From: Thozetella sp. PMI_491
Taxonomy: Eukaryota > Ascomycota > Sordariomycetes > Chaetosphaeriales > Chaetosphaeriaceae
Reading direction: 5' to 3'
Length of the DNA: 64,000 nt
Assembly: GCA_021432635.1 (NCBI GenBank)
Contig: MU270023.1
Span: 1,054,001 to 1,118,000 of the forward strand
The notes under the pieces were generated by a model, which was given only the letters and a program-made list of their open reading frames with translations, was not told the origin of the DNA and searched no databases. A program made the position numbers and the translations under genes. Positions 10,674 through 23,195 of this stretch are shown in pieces. Position 1 is the first letter of the stretch. Every line of letters starts with the position of its first letter.

Positions 10674-13286
10674 CTAAATTCTACTCTTAACAAGCACTGG
10701 AACCGACCCGTCTTGGGGTAATGTCTGAAAACGTTCATATAGCTTCAGTGATTCAGGGTTGGCAACGGTTCCGCTCACGGCTGCCTTCCGGCCACTCACT
10801 ATGTGCTTGATGTTGATCTCGCACTTCTTCCCATTCACCGTATAGGGAATATCCGCCACCTCGAAGATGAACTTTGGCACATGCCGAGGCGTGTGCCGCT
10901 GCCTGATCGCAGTCTTCAGCCTCTGCTCAAGTTCGGACGTAAATGACGAGTTCGGCCGCATTTTCACGAACAAGAGAACCCTCTCGTCCTGGTCAGATTG
11001 CCTCTTCTGGCCGACGCATATGGCGTCATCGAGCTCAGGGAACGTTTCTGTGACGGCGTAAATCTCGGCCGATCCGAAGCGAACACCGGATGGGTTCAGG
11101 ACGCCGTCTCTGTAAATGGATACTGGTTAAATGAAGTCTGTAGCGATTACGCATAGCGAGGTGATACGTACGACCGTCCGAGCATGATTAATCCTCCCGT
11201 GTCTGTGAGCCGTTGGATATAGTCTCCCTGGCACCAAATACCTCGTCCAAAGCGGTCAAAATACGAAAGCTCGTACTTCTTCATCCCCTCCTTCCCAAGA
11301 AAGCGAAGGGGCTGGCTTGGGAATGGTTTGGTGCAGACCAGCTCGCCAGCACTGCCGGAGAGCTCGACAGATTGAGGCTCCATCTTGGATGGATCTAAGA
11401 TATCGATGGCCATTCCAAGCGCCTTAGCTTGAATCTCGCCCGCATATACGGGCAAAAGAGGCGTGCCGCACACGACTGCCGAGTTGCATTGGTAAGTAGT
11501 TCTTCGGGTTCTTTTTAGAGCTGGGGGTGCGGGTCGAACATACAGCATCCTGCGATATCGGTACCTCCACTCATCGAGATTAACTGGGCGTGCGGTGGGA
11601 AAGCTTTCGAGTAGAACCAGTTGTAAAGTTCCGCCGATAGAATGGATCCAGTAGAGGTTACCGTCCTCAGCTTTTCCAGGTTGAACTGTTTTCCTGGAAA
11701 TTTGTCATCAAGTAAGCCAAGGTCATACCGGTTTACACCTTGATCAAGCGTGTCACTCACTAGGCACTATTCCGCGAGTTTTTAGGTCCATGAGATATCT
11801 TGGAGAGGTACCGAAAACCGAGACACTACGAGAGGTCAGTGGTAATACAGGGGGCTTGTATTTAGTCGTAGTGTTCTTACCCAACGTCCTGTGCAAGCTG
11901 CAGAAGCACCGTAGTGGTAGGGTAGTAGGGAGAGCCGTCAAACAGGAGCATTGACCTGCCTGAGGATATATTCACGAAATTCAAAACCCACATGACCCAG
12001 GATGTCTGAGATGTTACCAATTGTGTTTAGTTTATACTTCTTGTCTTGTCAACCTTCTCTCTTGAACAAACGTACCGTGGTGTACTGAAATACAATGTCA
12101 TTCTTCTGTATGTTATGCTGCAATATCATGTCGGTCTTGACTTTCAAAGCAACACCCTATACTAGCATGTTAATTCTCAAATCTACAACACCCATAGTAC
12201 TATTAATAAAAGAGAAAGGGGAGGGGAGTCTTACGCCTGCGGAGTGCACTATACACTTCGGGCTCCCAGTCTAGATGATCAACGAGTGTCAGTTCAGTCC
12301 CATGCCGGTATCCATGGGGCTGGCGGTGGCTTACCGTCCCAGAAGAGTACAGTATGAAGGCTGGGTGGGCGAAAGGCAGAACGTGAAACTCGAGCCTATC
12401 CCCTGCATCCCGCTTCAGAAATGACTGATAGGTACACCCAAGCGATATCTTGGATAAGTCCACCGCCAGGTCACAGTAAGGTATTATGACAACATCCTGG
12501 AGCGTGCCATTTGCTGTTGAGAGCTTGTGAGACCAATTTGATATGCGGTCCTCAAGCTCGACGAGCTTTCCGGAGTAGCGATACCCATCGTCTGCAAAGA
12601 TCATTCTCGGTTCGGCTTGTCCGTAACGATCGCAAATGGCTTCGGGGCCAAGATCAGGCGAGGAGGAAGACCAAATAGCGCCGATCGACAGCGTAGCCAG
12701 GCATATGGCAATGGAATTGACCGAGTTGGAGATCACCGCCGCAATGACGTCGCCGGCGACTATGCCGGAATGGATCATGGCGCTGCGAATGGTGCGCACA
12801 CGATCCCTCAAGTCTCTCCATGTGACTTTCTCAACTCCGGCAACCCCCTCGCGAGCAAAGTGGATAGCAACATCTTCATCTCTGCCTTCTCGCAGTAAAA
12901 ACTCGGCCAGATTGAACGAAGTGTCCGGGAAGAAACTCGGGGGAGGAAACATCGACGTAGAAGTCACGCTCTAGATCGAAACACAGCTGTGTCAGCAAAA
13001 AAGGCCCAAAGTGCTAAGTCCACCTTCAGCATCAAATACGTACACTTTCGTTGTTCAATATGTTACCGACATCACCCGATCCTGGCGGAGCCAATTCGAG
13101 CCAGCTATACGCATCTCTCCAGAAGTCGCGCGATGTGGTGTCGCCGACCGACCATTGGTATAAGTCTTCGTATGTCTGGAGATCGATATTGTGCTTTCTG
13201 TTGACGTATTTCATGAACTGGCCTGGTTTGGTGGCCCCGGTGTCCAGGGGCTCCCACACAGGCTTCTTCCGTCGGCTAGTGATCAT
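10674..13286 (-). CDS. Acetoacetyl-CoA synthetase-like acyl-CoA ligase
   Basis: Nine exons can be joined with phase-compatible introns at 12971-13043, 12271-12334, 12157-12234, 12006-12075, 11826-11880, 11694-11760, 11476-11543 and 11110-11171. The start is MITSRRKKPVWEP at 13286. The product carries the ANL-superfamily phosphate loop SSGTTGSPK (split by intron 2), the TTTSWVMW and LLFDGSPYYP segments typical of acetoacetyl-CoA synthetases, VTSTGS, SGGTD, and the C-terminal VNGKKCEINIK lysine region. Exon 3 is only 36 nt (12235-12270). The family activates acetoacetate, and sometimes other short acids, with ATP and CoA in the cytosol. No frame breaks were found. It borders the BVMO/ADH/ALDH gene set and could take up its acid products, which is inference. 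Confidence 0.88.
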
Positions 13287-14192
13287 GGCTGTGTTGGCGA
13301 TGGCTTGTTCACGATTGCTCCTCGAGAGGAAGTAACTTGAGTTACAAGGTGCAATGGAAGAACAAGATAGAATACCGCACCTTTTGCTTTCCGGAGATAG
13401 TTTATTTTGTATTACTACCCTGCGCGAGCCGTATTTCTACGCGAATGCAGCCCGGGTTCGGGTGCGAGGTTGGAAATATAATAGAACCGCCTAGTGCGAG
13501 AGCGGTCCCAGTTGCCGGTAGGAGCCGAAAACACCAGTGCCCCCGGTTGAAAAACCCGGAGAGTCGCCCTGTACCTGGCCGTAGTGCCGGTCCTGATTGC
13601 ACTATCCGGGCTCCAGTTACGGCCCAGCGCGGCTGTGAGCGGCTTCTCGGCATGAACCGAAAGACGCACGAGCAACCCCCCACTCCCTTCGCAGCAAAAA
13701 AGTTCGGGTTGCGGAGCATTCTCGGCAAGTATTCTTAGTTGAACTTTGATCACTGTCTAGATAAAAAAAAACTTCATAAATATGTGGTAACATTTCATGC
13801 CACCAGTTAAGGTTGGAAGGGTCGTTATTTGCATAAAATGACCATTAATTGCTGCCGATTTTAACATAGCCATATCATTTATATTCCGGAAGCAGTACGG
13901 AAGCCGCGTCGAGTCTTACTTACTTCGTATTAAAGCATCCTGAGGGATACAAACTGCTAAAAGAAAGAACCAATTTTAAAGAAAGCCGGAAGAGAGCTAG
14001 AGGCCACTCTCACAGAGATTTGAATTGAGCAGCGGAGGATGGAGAATCGCCTAGGATTTGATTGATGCAAACCCATCCGTGAGAAGTTACTCACTCCAAA
14101 TACCTAGGTAGATAGGGAATGGAGCACGGGCAGGTCTGCACCTCTAAGCTACACAAATACTGAGCAATAATGAAGCCTTTGGAACAAGAGGC
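13287..14192. other. Promoter region of the acetoacetyl-CoA synthetase gene
   Basis: The region is 906 bases long. A GC-rich block at 13400-13740 is open on both strands by chance (long overlapping frames in opposite directions, no recognisable product). An AT-rich stretch follows at 13740-13990. No supported gene. Confidence 0.45.
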
Positions 14193-15599
14193 TCAGTTGC
14201 CACTAGACACTCCACTTGAGAGGTTTTCTATCCAGTCTACCATGGATTGGAAGTAGTCAGCACAGACCGCCATATTGGGATACACATAAAATGCATGTGG
14301 CAGCCCTGGATAAATCTTGAGGGAGACATCGACTCTAAGATAGGAGTACTAGTTAGCGCATATGACTCTCCGCTGTCCAGCAGTTCCAGCACATACCCGT
14401 TATCTTTCAAAGCCTCAGCATAGGCTAGACCTTCATCTCGTAAAGGATCCATACCGGCGACTTGAATCACTAGTGATTTACATTAGGAATGTGCGATATA
14501 GGTAGGGTAGTGGATGAAAGAATTTTACACCTACAAGCTGGTGGCAGGCCCGCAAACGATTTTGCGAGCAATGGGTTTGCTTTTGGGTCGGCTTCAGCTG
14601 ATGGTAAGTAGTAACCCCAGAATTTTTGCATTCTTGCCGAACTCAGTATTGGAGACCCAGCGTTTTGTTCGTAAGAATGATACTCGTATCTGGAGGAAGG
14701 AAAATGTGCCGGGTGGCAAGTAACTGGGATATTTAGGATCTGTCCAATGATCCCTGGTATCTCCTTCTCACGAACGACCTGGGCTAAGGCGGCCGCCTGA
14801 ATCCCTAGTTAGCGAGCATGATGAGAGCCTCAGAAGGCTATGGGAAACATGCCACATTGGCACCGGCGCTACCCCCTCCAATTATAATCTTGTCGGGGTC
14901 AATTCCGAGGGAATTTGCATGTGTCCGACACTTTTGAAGGTTAAGCTTGGAGCAATCTTCCTCGCGCAGCGGCATTGATCGTGGATTTCATACCCAAATC
15001 AGAACATCCAATGAATCGTTCAGGGCATAGGGAAAAGGAAACTCCGGCGCTCTACATTGTGTCGGATACAGGGTTAGTATGAGCACAAGCGCAAGACTAG
15101 ATAGACTTGGCTACATACTTTCGATAATCCACGCTTACAACAACAACGTTGTTCTTGTGAGCTATCAAGCGATTCTGAGTTTCCTCGGTTTCTGGTGTTC
15201 CAACGGTCCAACCTATAGAAGGTCAGAGCCGCCCAAACTTTGAGAATGGGACTTAGGAAAGTGTGCACCTCCTCCATGAATATTGTAGAAGAGCAAGTGA
15301 TTCGTGCTTAGGTGGAGCGGCTGGTAGATGCGCACTGTAATCTGCTCTCCATCCCGTACCACAGCGCTGTCCTGTCGAATCAAGATATCTTTGCCTGGCA
15401 CGGGCGCATTGTCTGCGACTGGCGGAGGCTTGTATGGGATTTTACGAAATTCTTCAAACGGTAGGCTGTAGACTTTAGCTGCAAGCTGCTCAATCTCTTC
15501 GTGCCTAGGGGCAACTTGAGCCCAGTCTGGGTGGACCTCGGAGAGATGGCTATAACGAGTGGCGGCCCGGTCATGATTCCCAGATGTTTCCATAGCCAA
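14193..15599 (-). CDS. Alpha/beta hydrolase, hormone-sensitive-lipase type (esterase/lactonase)
   Basis: Minus-strand exons join into an intact HSL-family hydrolase. The oxyanion motif HGGG is split by an intron ending in CTATAG; then come VVVVSVDYRKAPEFPFP, the nucleophile elbow G-G-G-S-A-G-A, the acid in AGMDPLRDEG and the histidine in GLPHAFYVYP, so the Ser-Asp-His triad is complete. The intron at 14797-14852 would use a GC donor (GCATGT); a GT donor three bases earlier is possible. Other introns show GTATGT, GTAGGT and GTGCAC donors. The start is taken at 15599 (MAMETS; a second ATG is two codons in). No secretion signal is seen. It shares a 714-bp upstream region with SDR 1 that contains two CGG-N6-CCG palindromes. 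In the proposed pathway it would open the lactone or ester made by a BVMO, which is inference. Confidence 0.82.
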
Positions 15600-15794
15600 C
15601 TAGTCGGAAGCGAATGAATATAGTATTCTTTTTCGGCGACAGGATGTAAATGTGGCTACCCACGAACACTTTTCATAACCCCGAAACGATGGGAATCGAA
15701 ATAGAGAGACTAAGACGGCTTGATGAAGCATGGCTCAAGACAAACATGATACCTTTCTTATATTATTGGCTTGTGGGTGAGCCGCATTTCGTAG

Positions 15795-15808
15795 TCGGCG
15801 TTTGCCGA
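15795..15808. promoter_or_regulatory. CGG-N6-CCG palindrome, site A
   Basis: TCGGCGTTTGCCGA, with 5-bp arms TCGGC/GCCGA around GTTT. It lies 196 bp before the hydrolase start and in the divergent region shared with SDR 1. It matches five other sites in the window. Confidence 0.6.
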
Positions 15809-16066
15809 TACAGGAGGGGCTACGATAGCTTGGTCACGCTTTACTAAGAGCTAGAGGCCCAACCTTAGAAAATAGGACCTACAACTTAGCAGATTCAAGA
15901 GGAGCCCTAAAATACAGGCATAGTAAGTTGTCGTAGGAAATTTCGGTATCATGAGGAGAAACTACCTCGGAGATAGCTCACTTTACATGGATATAGTAGT
16001 GCCCATGCGTCCATGCCTTCGGAAATGCGGATCGCCTAGGCACTAACTCATCGGATTTGTTCGGTT

Positions 16067-16080
16067 TCGGCGATATCCGC
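16067..16080. promoter_or_regulatory. CGG-N6-CCG palindrome, site B
   Basis: TCGGCGATATCCGC, 234 bp before the SDR 1 start codon. It keeps both CGG/CCG triplets and the six-base spacing, with a weaker right flank than the other sites. Confidence 0.55.
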
Positions 16081-16313
16081 AACCAGGCTAGCCGGTAGAA
16101 TGGCCGAGTGTGAGCCAGGGGCGCCTCTTCGAGAACTGTAGTGCGCTGCTGGGTTCCCCGCAACCTAATCTCTCACAGAGGCGAAGCATTGAAACAAGGC
16201 CAAATATATATGCTAGTATACTTATCCGTGACCTGAGCAAGGGGAGCCTACCTAAGAACCGACACCCCACAAGTTCTCTTCACCCCAGTTTCCAGCCTAC
16301 ACCTGTCACACCC

Positions 16314-17689
16314 ATGTCGGTTCCGGAGTACCAAGACCACGGCCCCACGCAGATCTCGCCACAGCTTGATCTCCAAAACCTTGTAGGGAAATCTGTGATT
16401 ATTACAGGAGGTATGCCACGAGATTTCATCTAGAAATACAGCCATTCCGTAAAGTGCCTAACCATACCATGCGGCTAGGCGCAAGCGGTTTGGGCAAAGC
16501 CTACGCAAAGAGTTACGCAGATGCAGGGTAGGTGTGGTTTTCCTAAGTGCTCTAGGATCAGCACACTGCAGTAGCTAAATGTATCTCGAAAATACAGGGC
16601 CTTCGTTACAATTGCGGATTACGATGCCCGTGCTGGGGAAGAGACGGCGAAGGAACTTGCGCCGTAAGTGTCACTGCACTCCTGAGCACCTCCGAATAGA
16701 GACGTGTTATCCCAGATCCGCTGATATCCTTGATAGCAACGCAATCTTTGTCAAGTGTGATGTTCGCGAGTGGGACCACCAGGTCGCCGCTTTCGAAGCA
16801 GCCATCGCGTCATCTCCCCATAAAAGCATCGACATTGTGATAGCCAACGCCGGCGTTGTGGGTGCGGACGATCTCTACACACTGGAAGGTGAGCTTTTAC
16901 CGCTTTGAACAAATACAGACTTCCCGGGTTTTTATTGATTTTCTTTTTGTCACGCATTCTGACACCATTTTCTTTCTCCTCATTTCGCAGATCCTATGCA
17001 GCCGCCAGTGAAGCCAGACCTACGGATCATCCAGATCAACCTAATCGGCACGGCGTACACGGCAAAGTTGGCTATGCATTACTTTCGGCGGCAACCATTA
17101 GATTCTGCACGAGACCGCTGCCTAATTCTAAAAGCCAGCGTCGCCGCATACGCCGATCAGCCGGGCTCACCCCAGTACAACATATCCAAATGGGGGGCCC
17201 GAGGCTTGTTCCGCAACCTTCGTCGGACCGTATGGAGGGAAGACATTCGTGTTAACCTGGTTGCGCCGTGGTAAGTCCGCGCTGAGGTGGCAGACGGATA
17301 GTACCGTACCTCAGGACGACGCTAATACCATGTGTCGCCGGGTTGTCAGGTATGTTCGCACGCCTATTCTTTCGGACAAGATTATCGAATATCTGGAATC
17401 GAAAGGGGTCAAGTTCGCCACGGTAGAAGACTGTGCAAAGGCGATGCTCAAGATTGGCTCCGACAAGCTAATCAACGGTGAGTTGTTCTCTTTACTAGTT
17501 TCATTTCTCCGAAACGTTTCTTGTTGACAATCCTAATCCGTAGGCCGTGCTTTCGGCATCGTACCTCGCGAAGAAGCTCCAGAGGGATACATGGACATGG
17601 TACACGACGACTACCAGGACGGTGACTTTTTGAAAGAGTGGCAGGAAATTGTTCTAGCAACCGCTCAGTCCATTGTAGACTTAGCGTAG
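16314..17689 (+). CDS. Short-chain dehydrogenase/reductase (SDR 1)
   Basis: The start MSVPEYQDHGP at 16314 is followed by six or more short introns (donors GTATGCC, GTAGGTG, GTAAGTG, GTGAGC, GTAAGTCC, GTGAG). The joined product has the NAD(P) site TGGASGLG, with the first intron inside the TGG/ASG codons, then CDVREW, the NAG motif IANAGVVG, the catalytic region SVAAYADQPGSPQYNISK with Tyr-x3-Lys, and a C-terminal FGIVPREEAPEGY tail. The stop is at 17687-17689. No frame break was found. SDRs of this type oxidise secondary alcohols or 15-hydroxyprostaglandin-like substrates. Here it could supply the ketone for the neighbouring BVMOs (inference). It converges on regulator 1 with 279 bp between stop codons. 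Confidence 0.8.
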
Positions 17690-17968
17690 TACCAGCAGTA
17701 CGAATAGCATTATCTTGAGTGCATCAAACCGGGTTGCCAGTTGCAGAAATCGTCCTGGCAACTCGGAGAATCGTCCCTGGCATCAACTAATGGATCATCA
17801 TTGTCCATGTAGGACTTCAGATAAGGATAATCTAGATCTGTGCCCAAGGTAGCTGTAGCTAATTACGCGCCTTGTTTTGTTCGGCATGAATTAACCGAAC
17901 TTGCTATCTCTTCCCTACCATCAAGTCATTTTTCGTCCCTTCGCATCAACGACTAACACGTATTGGCT

Positions 17969-20651
17969 TCATGCGCCTGCACCTATATCCATGTATAGAG
18001 CACGTGACAGGTATTCGAAAAAGCCTGCATCGCTGTAGTCGTCCAACGGATTACTATCCTGAGGATAGCTGGTATCCCATCTCACTAACTGCAGCGACTT
18101 TGGGAAGTCATCTTCGGCCGGCAGCTGGCCACGAGATAGAGAGAACTCCACAATCATCACGATCCGAAGAAATGATTGGGGCTTCTCCACGAGCATCTCG
18201 ACCCAGCCGTTTCTCGGAACTTGGGCCGCAAGCTGCTTGCTCGGTAGTGATACCCCCTTGTTCCATGGCATGATCCATTGGTCGCCACGGCCAGGGTAGG
18301 GGAAATACTGGAGCTCATTCATCCTGATGTATTCGACAATTTGGTCAACACAGCGCAAGACATTCTCAGTGGTCTCGTAGAGGTGGCGGAATCCCTCCAT
18401 GACATCCGAGTAGATGTCCGTGCCCAAGTTCTTTTGGCAAGAATGGCTGCCATCTTCCACTAATTTTGTGTCCAAAAGGTGCCAGATAAAGGGGAATGCC
18501 GTGAATGCAACGCTAAATAGGAGGGAAACGAATGAGTTAATGACTGTTCCTAGCGGGTGCCTGTATGCAAGAAGGCAGATTGCACTTACAACGTGTTTGG
18601 CAGATACTTTGTCAGCCCTCGCTGCTTCAAATTTCCCAAATCTCTCCTGATATGCCCTAGAGAGCTTCCTAGTTTGTCTTGGGCGTCAAGAAGTCGGCCG
18701 TCTCTTTTTCCGTCGGCCTCCAACGCCAAGGTTGACTTCAGCATTATGTGGATGCATATCGTCACCTTCGCTGTGCTGTAGGTAGGTTGTGAGCGAACCA
18801 CCGTTCGCGAGGAGATAATAGAAAGGCTTACTGATAGTATATATTGATCATGCTTGCGAAAAGAACAAGTAACTCGTATGACCCGGACAATGGTATTGCA
18901 GCTTGCAGGGCCCCAGAAGTCTCTTCGTACCAGATGTCCAAGTCATGAAGTGAATCCTCCAAAATTGACATATTGTCGAAATCACCTTCAGTCAGTGCGG
19001 GGTCCTTCGGATAGAGAATGGGAAGAAAGTTGTTGAGCAAGACCCCGAACTTGCAGAGGCAAATGATGGGCTGAAGCAACTTATGCTTCTGAGTTAGACC
19101 AAACATCTCTGGTGTCAAAGTGCCATCGATGAAGTCGTCCTCTGTCAATCCAGGCAGCGTGAAGTCGAACTCGGCCGGGTCAATCTGCAACTGCCTCCGC
19201 AAGCCGAGGGACATGATCCTATCTCTCAGAATGCAGCACCACCAGAGCCGCTTCATAGATTTCCGCTCCACGGTATCGTCGACAAGAGTGCTATATTGAC
19301 TCGCTCCTGCCTTTCTGGCATGCAGAATGGCTATACTTAGCCAGTAGCTGTTTATTGTACTCTTTGTCGTCGGCGCATGGTACGTTAACATGAGCGCACC
19401 TTGAGCACTAGCTATATCATCTATCTGCGGCAGCACACTAAAAAGAGTCTGGAATCTTCCATTAATACTAGTCGTAACTGTCACTCATTTGCAGGGCGCG
19501 GGTTTCTCTTACACTTGCTCTTGCATACAAATTTGCTCGAGCGTTGACAACCGATGAAAATCCCAGGAGATGAAGGGTTGATAGTTCCACATACTGTTAT
19601 GATTAGTTGATAAGCCCGTAAATGACGGATGAAATTATTTTGGAAAGGGAAGGGGCCCTTACTGGACAAGAGATGAAGAGCATGGCCTGTAATATATACA
19701 GTGATACGTGGCTATTCATCGTCAAAGGAGTCATTGACCCAATTGTGCAGACAGTCTGCAATTCGTGCTCCATGAGTACGGGGAGAATAGGATGAACATA
19801 TTGGAAGTACTTTCCAATGAACTCCCGCAGCACAGACTTCTCGGGCACATGGAGGCAGCCTTGTTGCTCCAGGATGGCCATGCTCGTCGACGGCAGATTC
19901 CACAGGGGGGAAGGATCAATCTGTGGATGGCATGAAAAGAAGACGAATGCGGGAGTGCGTGCCCACACTACTTCCGTTGGGAAAGTTCCGATTGGTGGTG
20001 TGCCTGGATCATATTGCACACATTCGCTAGAGACCTTCGCTCCTATAGGAGCCAGGGCGTCTATGAGTGGGGGCCCACGGGGGTTAAGTGTGACGTTGGG
20101 TTCTGCTGCGGGCTCGATCTCAAGCAGCAACTCATCATTGGGGGGTGGGAGAGAAGCATCTTGACGGAGAGAAAGATCGTGCGTGGGATCCTCTTCCATG
20201 GCGGCCGCTGACTCGCCTGGCGACGGTGGTTGCTCATCTTGTGAAGCGCCAGACGGGTCTTTCTTGTATCGCTGGTAGGCCCCGTGTAGCATGGCCTGCC
20301 TGCAAGAGTAGAATAGGTAAGTTCATCGAGATCTAATAGTCCACAAGTCTCTTGAGGGGCTTTGGGTAAGGGAGCTTCTAACCATTTTCGCCCGCGGTGC
20401 ATCATGACGACGCAGCTTTCTGATTCTAGCCGGCAGTTCGTGCATGGCTTCCCGCAGACTAGGACGTCGCACCGGATCTTTCGTACCCGGCATGGCAGAC
20501 AAGCCCTGCGGGCTCTCTTCCTGGCTCCAGGAACATCAGGGGGTGTCCCGCCGTTTTGGCTAGCATCCTGAGGTTGTCCTAGGCCGGAAGTGAGCGGCTG
20601 AGCGGGTTCACCATGTATCATAGCGAGTGGGGGCTGCTCCGGCTTGTCCAC
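17969..20651 (-). CDS. Zn2Cys6 transcription factor 1 with fungal_trans domain (likely cluster regulator)
   Basis: Six exons (introns 20300-20382, 19594-19662, 19449-19512, 18776-18831, 18513-18589) join to a 777-residue protein. Near residue 50 lies the binuclear cluster C-x2-C-x6-C-x8-C-x2-C-x6-C within ARKRARRACLPCRVRKIRC. The fungal_trans middle homology region follows, with the RLWWCCILRDRIMSLGLRR motif, and a long C-terminal region with no known domain. The gene is intact. It sits between SDR 1 and BVMO 1, and a CGG-N6-CCG palindrome (site C) lies 395 bp upstream of its start codon. That suggests it binds this element and controls its own expression, as pathway-specific regulators often do. 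Direct proof is lacking. Confidence 0.85.
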
Positions 20652-21475
20652 AGCGTCGCTATCTAGACCCCTGGTAGATAGAGAATGCTTAATATAGACT
20701 CGAACCCCCCCTTTTTACTGGAGATATCTTATCCAGATACGACTGCAAAAGAAGAGTAAAGGCCTGGCCGAGAGGCGCCGATAGTATTCAGTGGGCGAGA
20801 GCACCTAGTTGGGGCGGTTGTGACGACAATGTCTCTCTAAACGAACTAGAAACTGGCAGAAGCAATCAAATGCCCAATGAGCCGAGCCTGGGCTGTTGAA
20901 GCGAGAAGGTAGGCGCTAAAGGGCTGGGCGAATTGGGGAATTGGTTCACAGTAATTCGGGTACCCGTTGATTACCGAGAAATGCCGGCGACGAATTGTCT
21001 CTTCGGTTATTACGGCCGCGTAGGGAAGCGAAGGGCCCACATTTTCCGGCGTCCGCCGAAGGCCCTCGAGCCTTGTCCTGCTGTGTGGGGTATGCGGGGT
21101 TCGAAGGGGGTGTGCATAGGTACTTGATCCTTGCTGTGTTGTTGACATCGCGCCCCTTTTGGGCTAGCCCCATCTTATTGCGGAGCACTCGAACCCTGAG
21201 CCGAGTTTCCATGTTTCTACGGGAGGTGCATTTCACATACAGACTGAACGCCTTGCATAGAAGTACTTAGGTACAGCAGGTAGGTAGTCTAGAGTATTGT
21301 AGTATCGGTTCCCGGATCGACGCTATTGACTGACTGCTGGCCTCGCCCTAGTCTCACAAGTTAGAGTTGCCGGTGCAACTTGAATGTTATGCACAATGTT
21401 CAATTGACTCCATGAAGAACCGATAGATCGTTAGAATCTTTGATGGTGTACTTCGATCCAATCTCAGTTCTACTT
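20652..21475. other. Upstream region of regulator 1 and 3' flank of BVMO 1
   Basis: No supported gene. Several overlapping short frames at 20846-21270 on both strands have no recognisable product. The region contains palindrome site C. Confidence 0.5.
21046..21059. promoter_or_regulatory. CGG-N6-CCG palindrome, site C
   Basis: CCGGCGTCCGCCGA, with arms CGGCG/CGCCG separated by TC. It lies 395 bp upstream of the start codon of the Zn2Cys6 regulator 1 gene. Confidence 0.6.
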
Positions 21476-23195
21476 CTATGCATCTGCATTGGGCTGATTG
21501 TCTGCACGATAGAGCACTGTGAACCCCTCAAAGGTCTCCAGGGCTTTCCGGCACACCCGCTCGTACTCCTCGATGCCTCCCAGGTAGTTCAACTGCTCCC
21601 GCTTCTTTCCCGGGATGTTCGCCCCCATGTACCAAGAATCAGTCAGCGGCAGCAGGGTGCGTTCATTGGCATCTTGAATTGCCTGCTTCCAGCCTTCTTC
21701 AGCAGATCGCTGGGCCTCGATCGATGCTATACCTTTGCTCCGAAGTGTCTGTAACAAGTCGGCTAGAACCTCGACTTGGCTTTCGATGAATACTGGTCCG
21801 TTCGTGAACGCCGTTGGCGCTGGGTAGCAGTTAGCATCCAGCATCTGCCCACCACATCCCGGCTGGAAACTTACCCTGAGGTCCATATATCATAAACATG
21901 TTCGGGCAGCCGCTGCTGCAGAGACCTAAGTGGGTGAAAACGCCGTCCTGCCAACGGTCCTTGAAAGTTAGGCCATCCCTGCCGTGAATGTTCATGTTCA
22001 CGAGGCTGCCCGTCATGGCGTCAAACCCCGTTGCCATTACAACAGTGTCAAATTCGCGCTCGATCCCATCTTCGCAAATTATACCCTTTGCCGTGAACTC
22101 GCGGATCGCATTAGCTTTGAGGTCCACGACATCCACGTTGTCTTGGTCGATGCATTCGTAGTAGTCTTGCTCCAGGCTGCTTCGCTTCGTCCCAAACGCA
22201 AATGGCGCCTTCTCTGGGACGAGGAAGGCTGCCTTGGTTGGGTTCTTGACTCTTGGGCGCGTCTTCTTCGCCCAGAATTCATACATAAGCTTGTTGGCTT
22301 TCAGATCCACCAAAAAGTCACGATAGTTTGCTTGGTTGAAGTTGAACCCGCCACGGGCCCAGAGCTCCTCCCAGAGCTCCTCACGCTCCTGGTCGTTGAG
22401 CTCAAATACGGAGCCTGGCCGAACATCGTACCCTAGGCCGGACTTTGTCTTTCGACAGTAGTCGAACGTCCTTTGGTAAGTGGACTTGTCGATTCGCTGC
22501 TCCAGCTCGGTCAAGGGGCGCTGGCACATCGGCAAGGAAATGCTGGCCGTGCGGATATAGACAGTCAAGTGTTTTGCCACTTTGGCGATCTCTTGCGTGC
22601 ACTGAATCGCCGTAGCACCAGACCCAACGATGGCGACACGCTTGTCTTCGGTATTCGCAACCTTGGGCCAGCGGGTTGAGTGGATAAGTTGGCCCTGGAA
22701 CGCATCTAGATCCTTGAATGCGGGATAATGGGGTTTGAAGCAACTGCCAGTCGCGCAAACGAGATAGGTGCATACTGCCGTACGGCCATTCTCAGTCGTC
22801 ACGGTCCATTTGGCAGTGGATTCGTTGTAACGGGCATCGATGACGTTTGCTGAATAGGTAATATCCTTGGACAAGTCCAGAGTCTGGTCGACATGCGCAA
22901 AGTAGGCCTTCAGCTCGTCGCCACTGGGGAATCTCTCAGTCCAGTTCCACTTCCGCCACACCTGAGGGACTGAGAACTGGTAATATGGTATCTCCGAGTC
23001 AACGCGAGCTCCAGGGTAGTTGTTCCAGTGCCAGACGCCGCCAAGATAGGACCCTGCCTCAAAGACATGGACGGTGAATCCCAGTTGACGAAGCTTGTGG
23101 AGGCTGTAGCACCCGCCGAAGCCAGCGCCTATAATTAGAACGTCCAGCTCTTTTACCTCCACGTCTCCGTTGATGGGGGCATTTACTGAAGCCAT
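21476..23195 (-). CDS. Type I Baeyer-Villiger monooxygenase (BVMO 1)
   Basis: Two exons (intron 21820-21874) encode 554 residues from the ATG at 23195. The frame extends upstream to 23303, but the extra residues are outside family homology. Visible motifs are FAD-binding GAGFGG near residue 25, the NWTERFP region, the BVMO fingerprint FQGQLIHSTRWP (FxGxxxHxxxWP fully met), NADPH-binding GSGATA, and a late ATGFDAMTG. Type I BVMOs insert oxygen next to a ketone using FAD, NADPH and O2, giving esters or lactones. Length and motifs are normal, with no breaks. The gene diverges from SDR 2 across 1055 bp containing palindrome site D. The substrate cannot be read from sequence. Confidence 0.93.

Noticed and set aside
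13337-13753. Overlapping 108-133 codon frames on both strands
   Set aside because: A GC-rich block with few stops in any frame. No product resembles a known domain, and it sits in the promoter region of the acyl-CoA ligase.
20846-21270. Several frames of 64-100 codons on both strands before regulator 1
   Set aside because: Mutually overlapping, no motif, no intron signals. Better explained as promoter DNA with a binding site.
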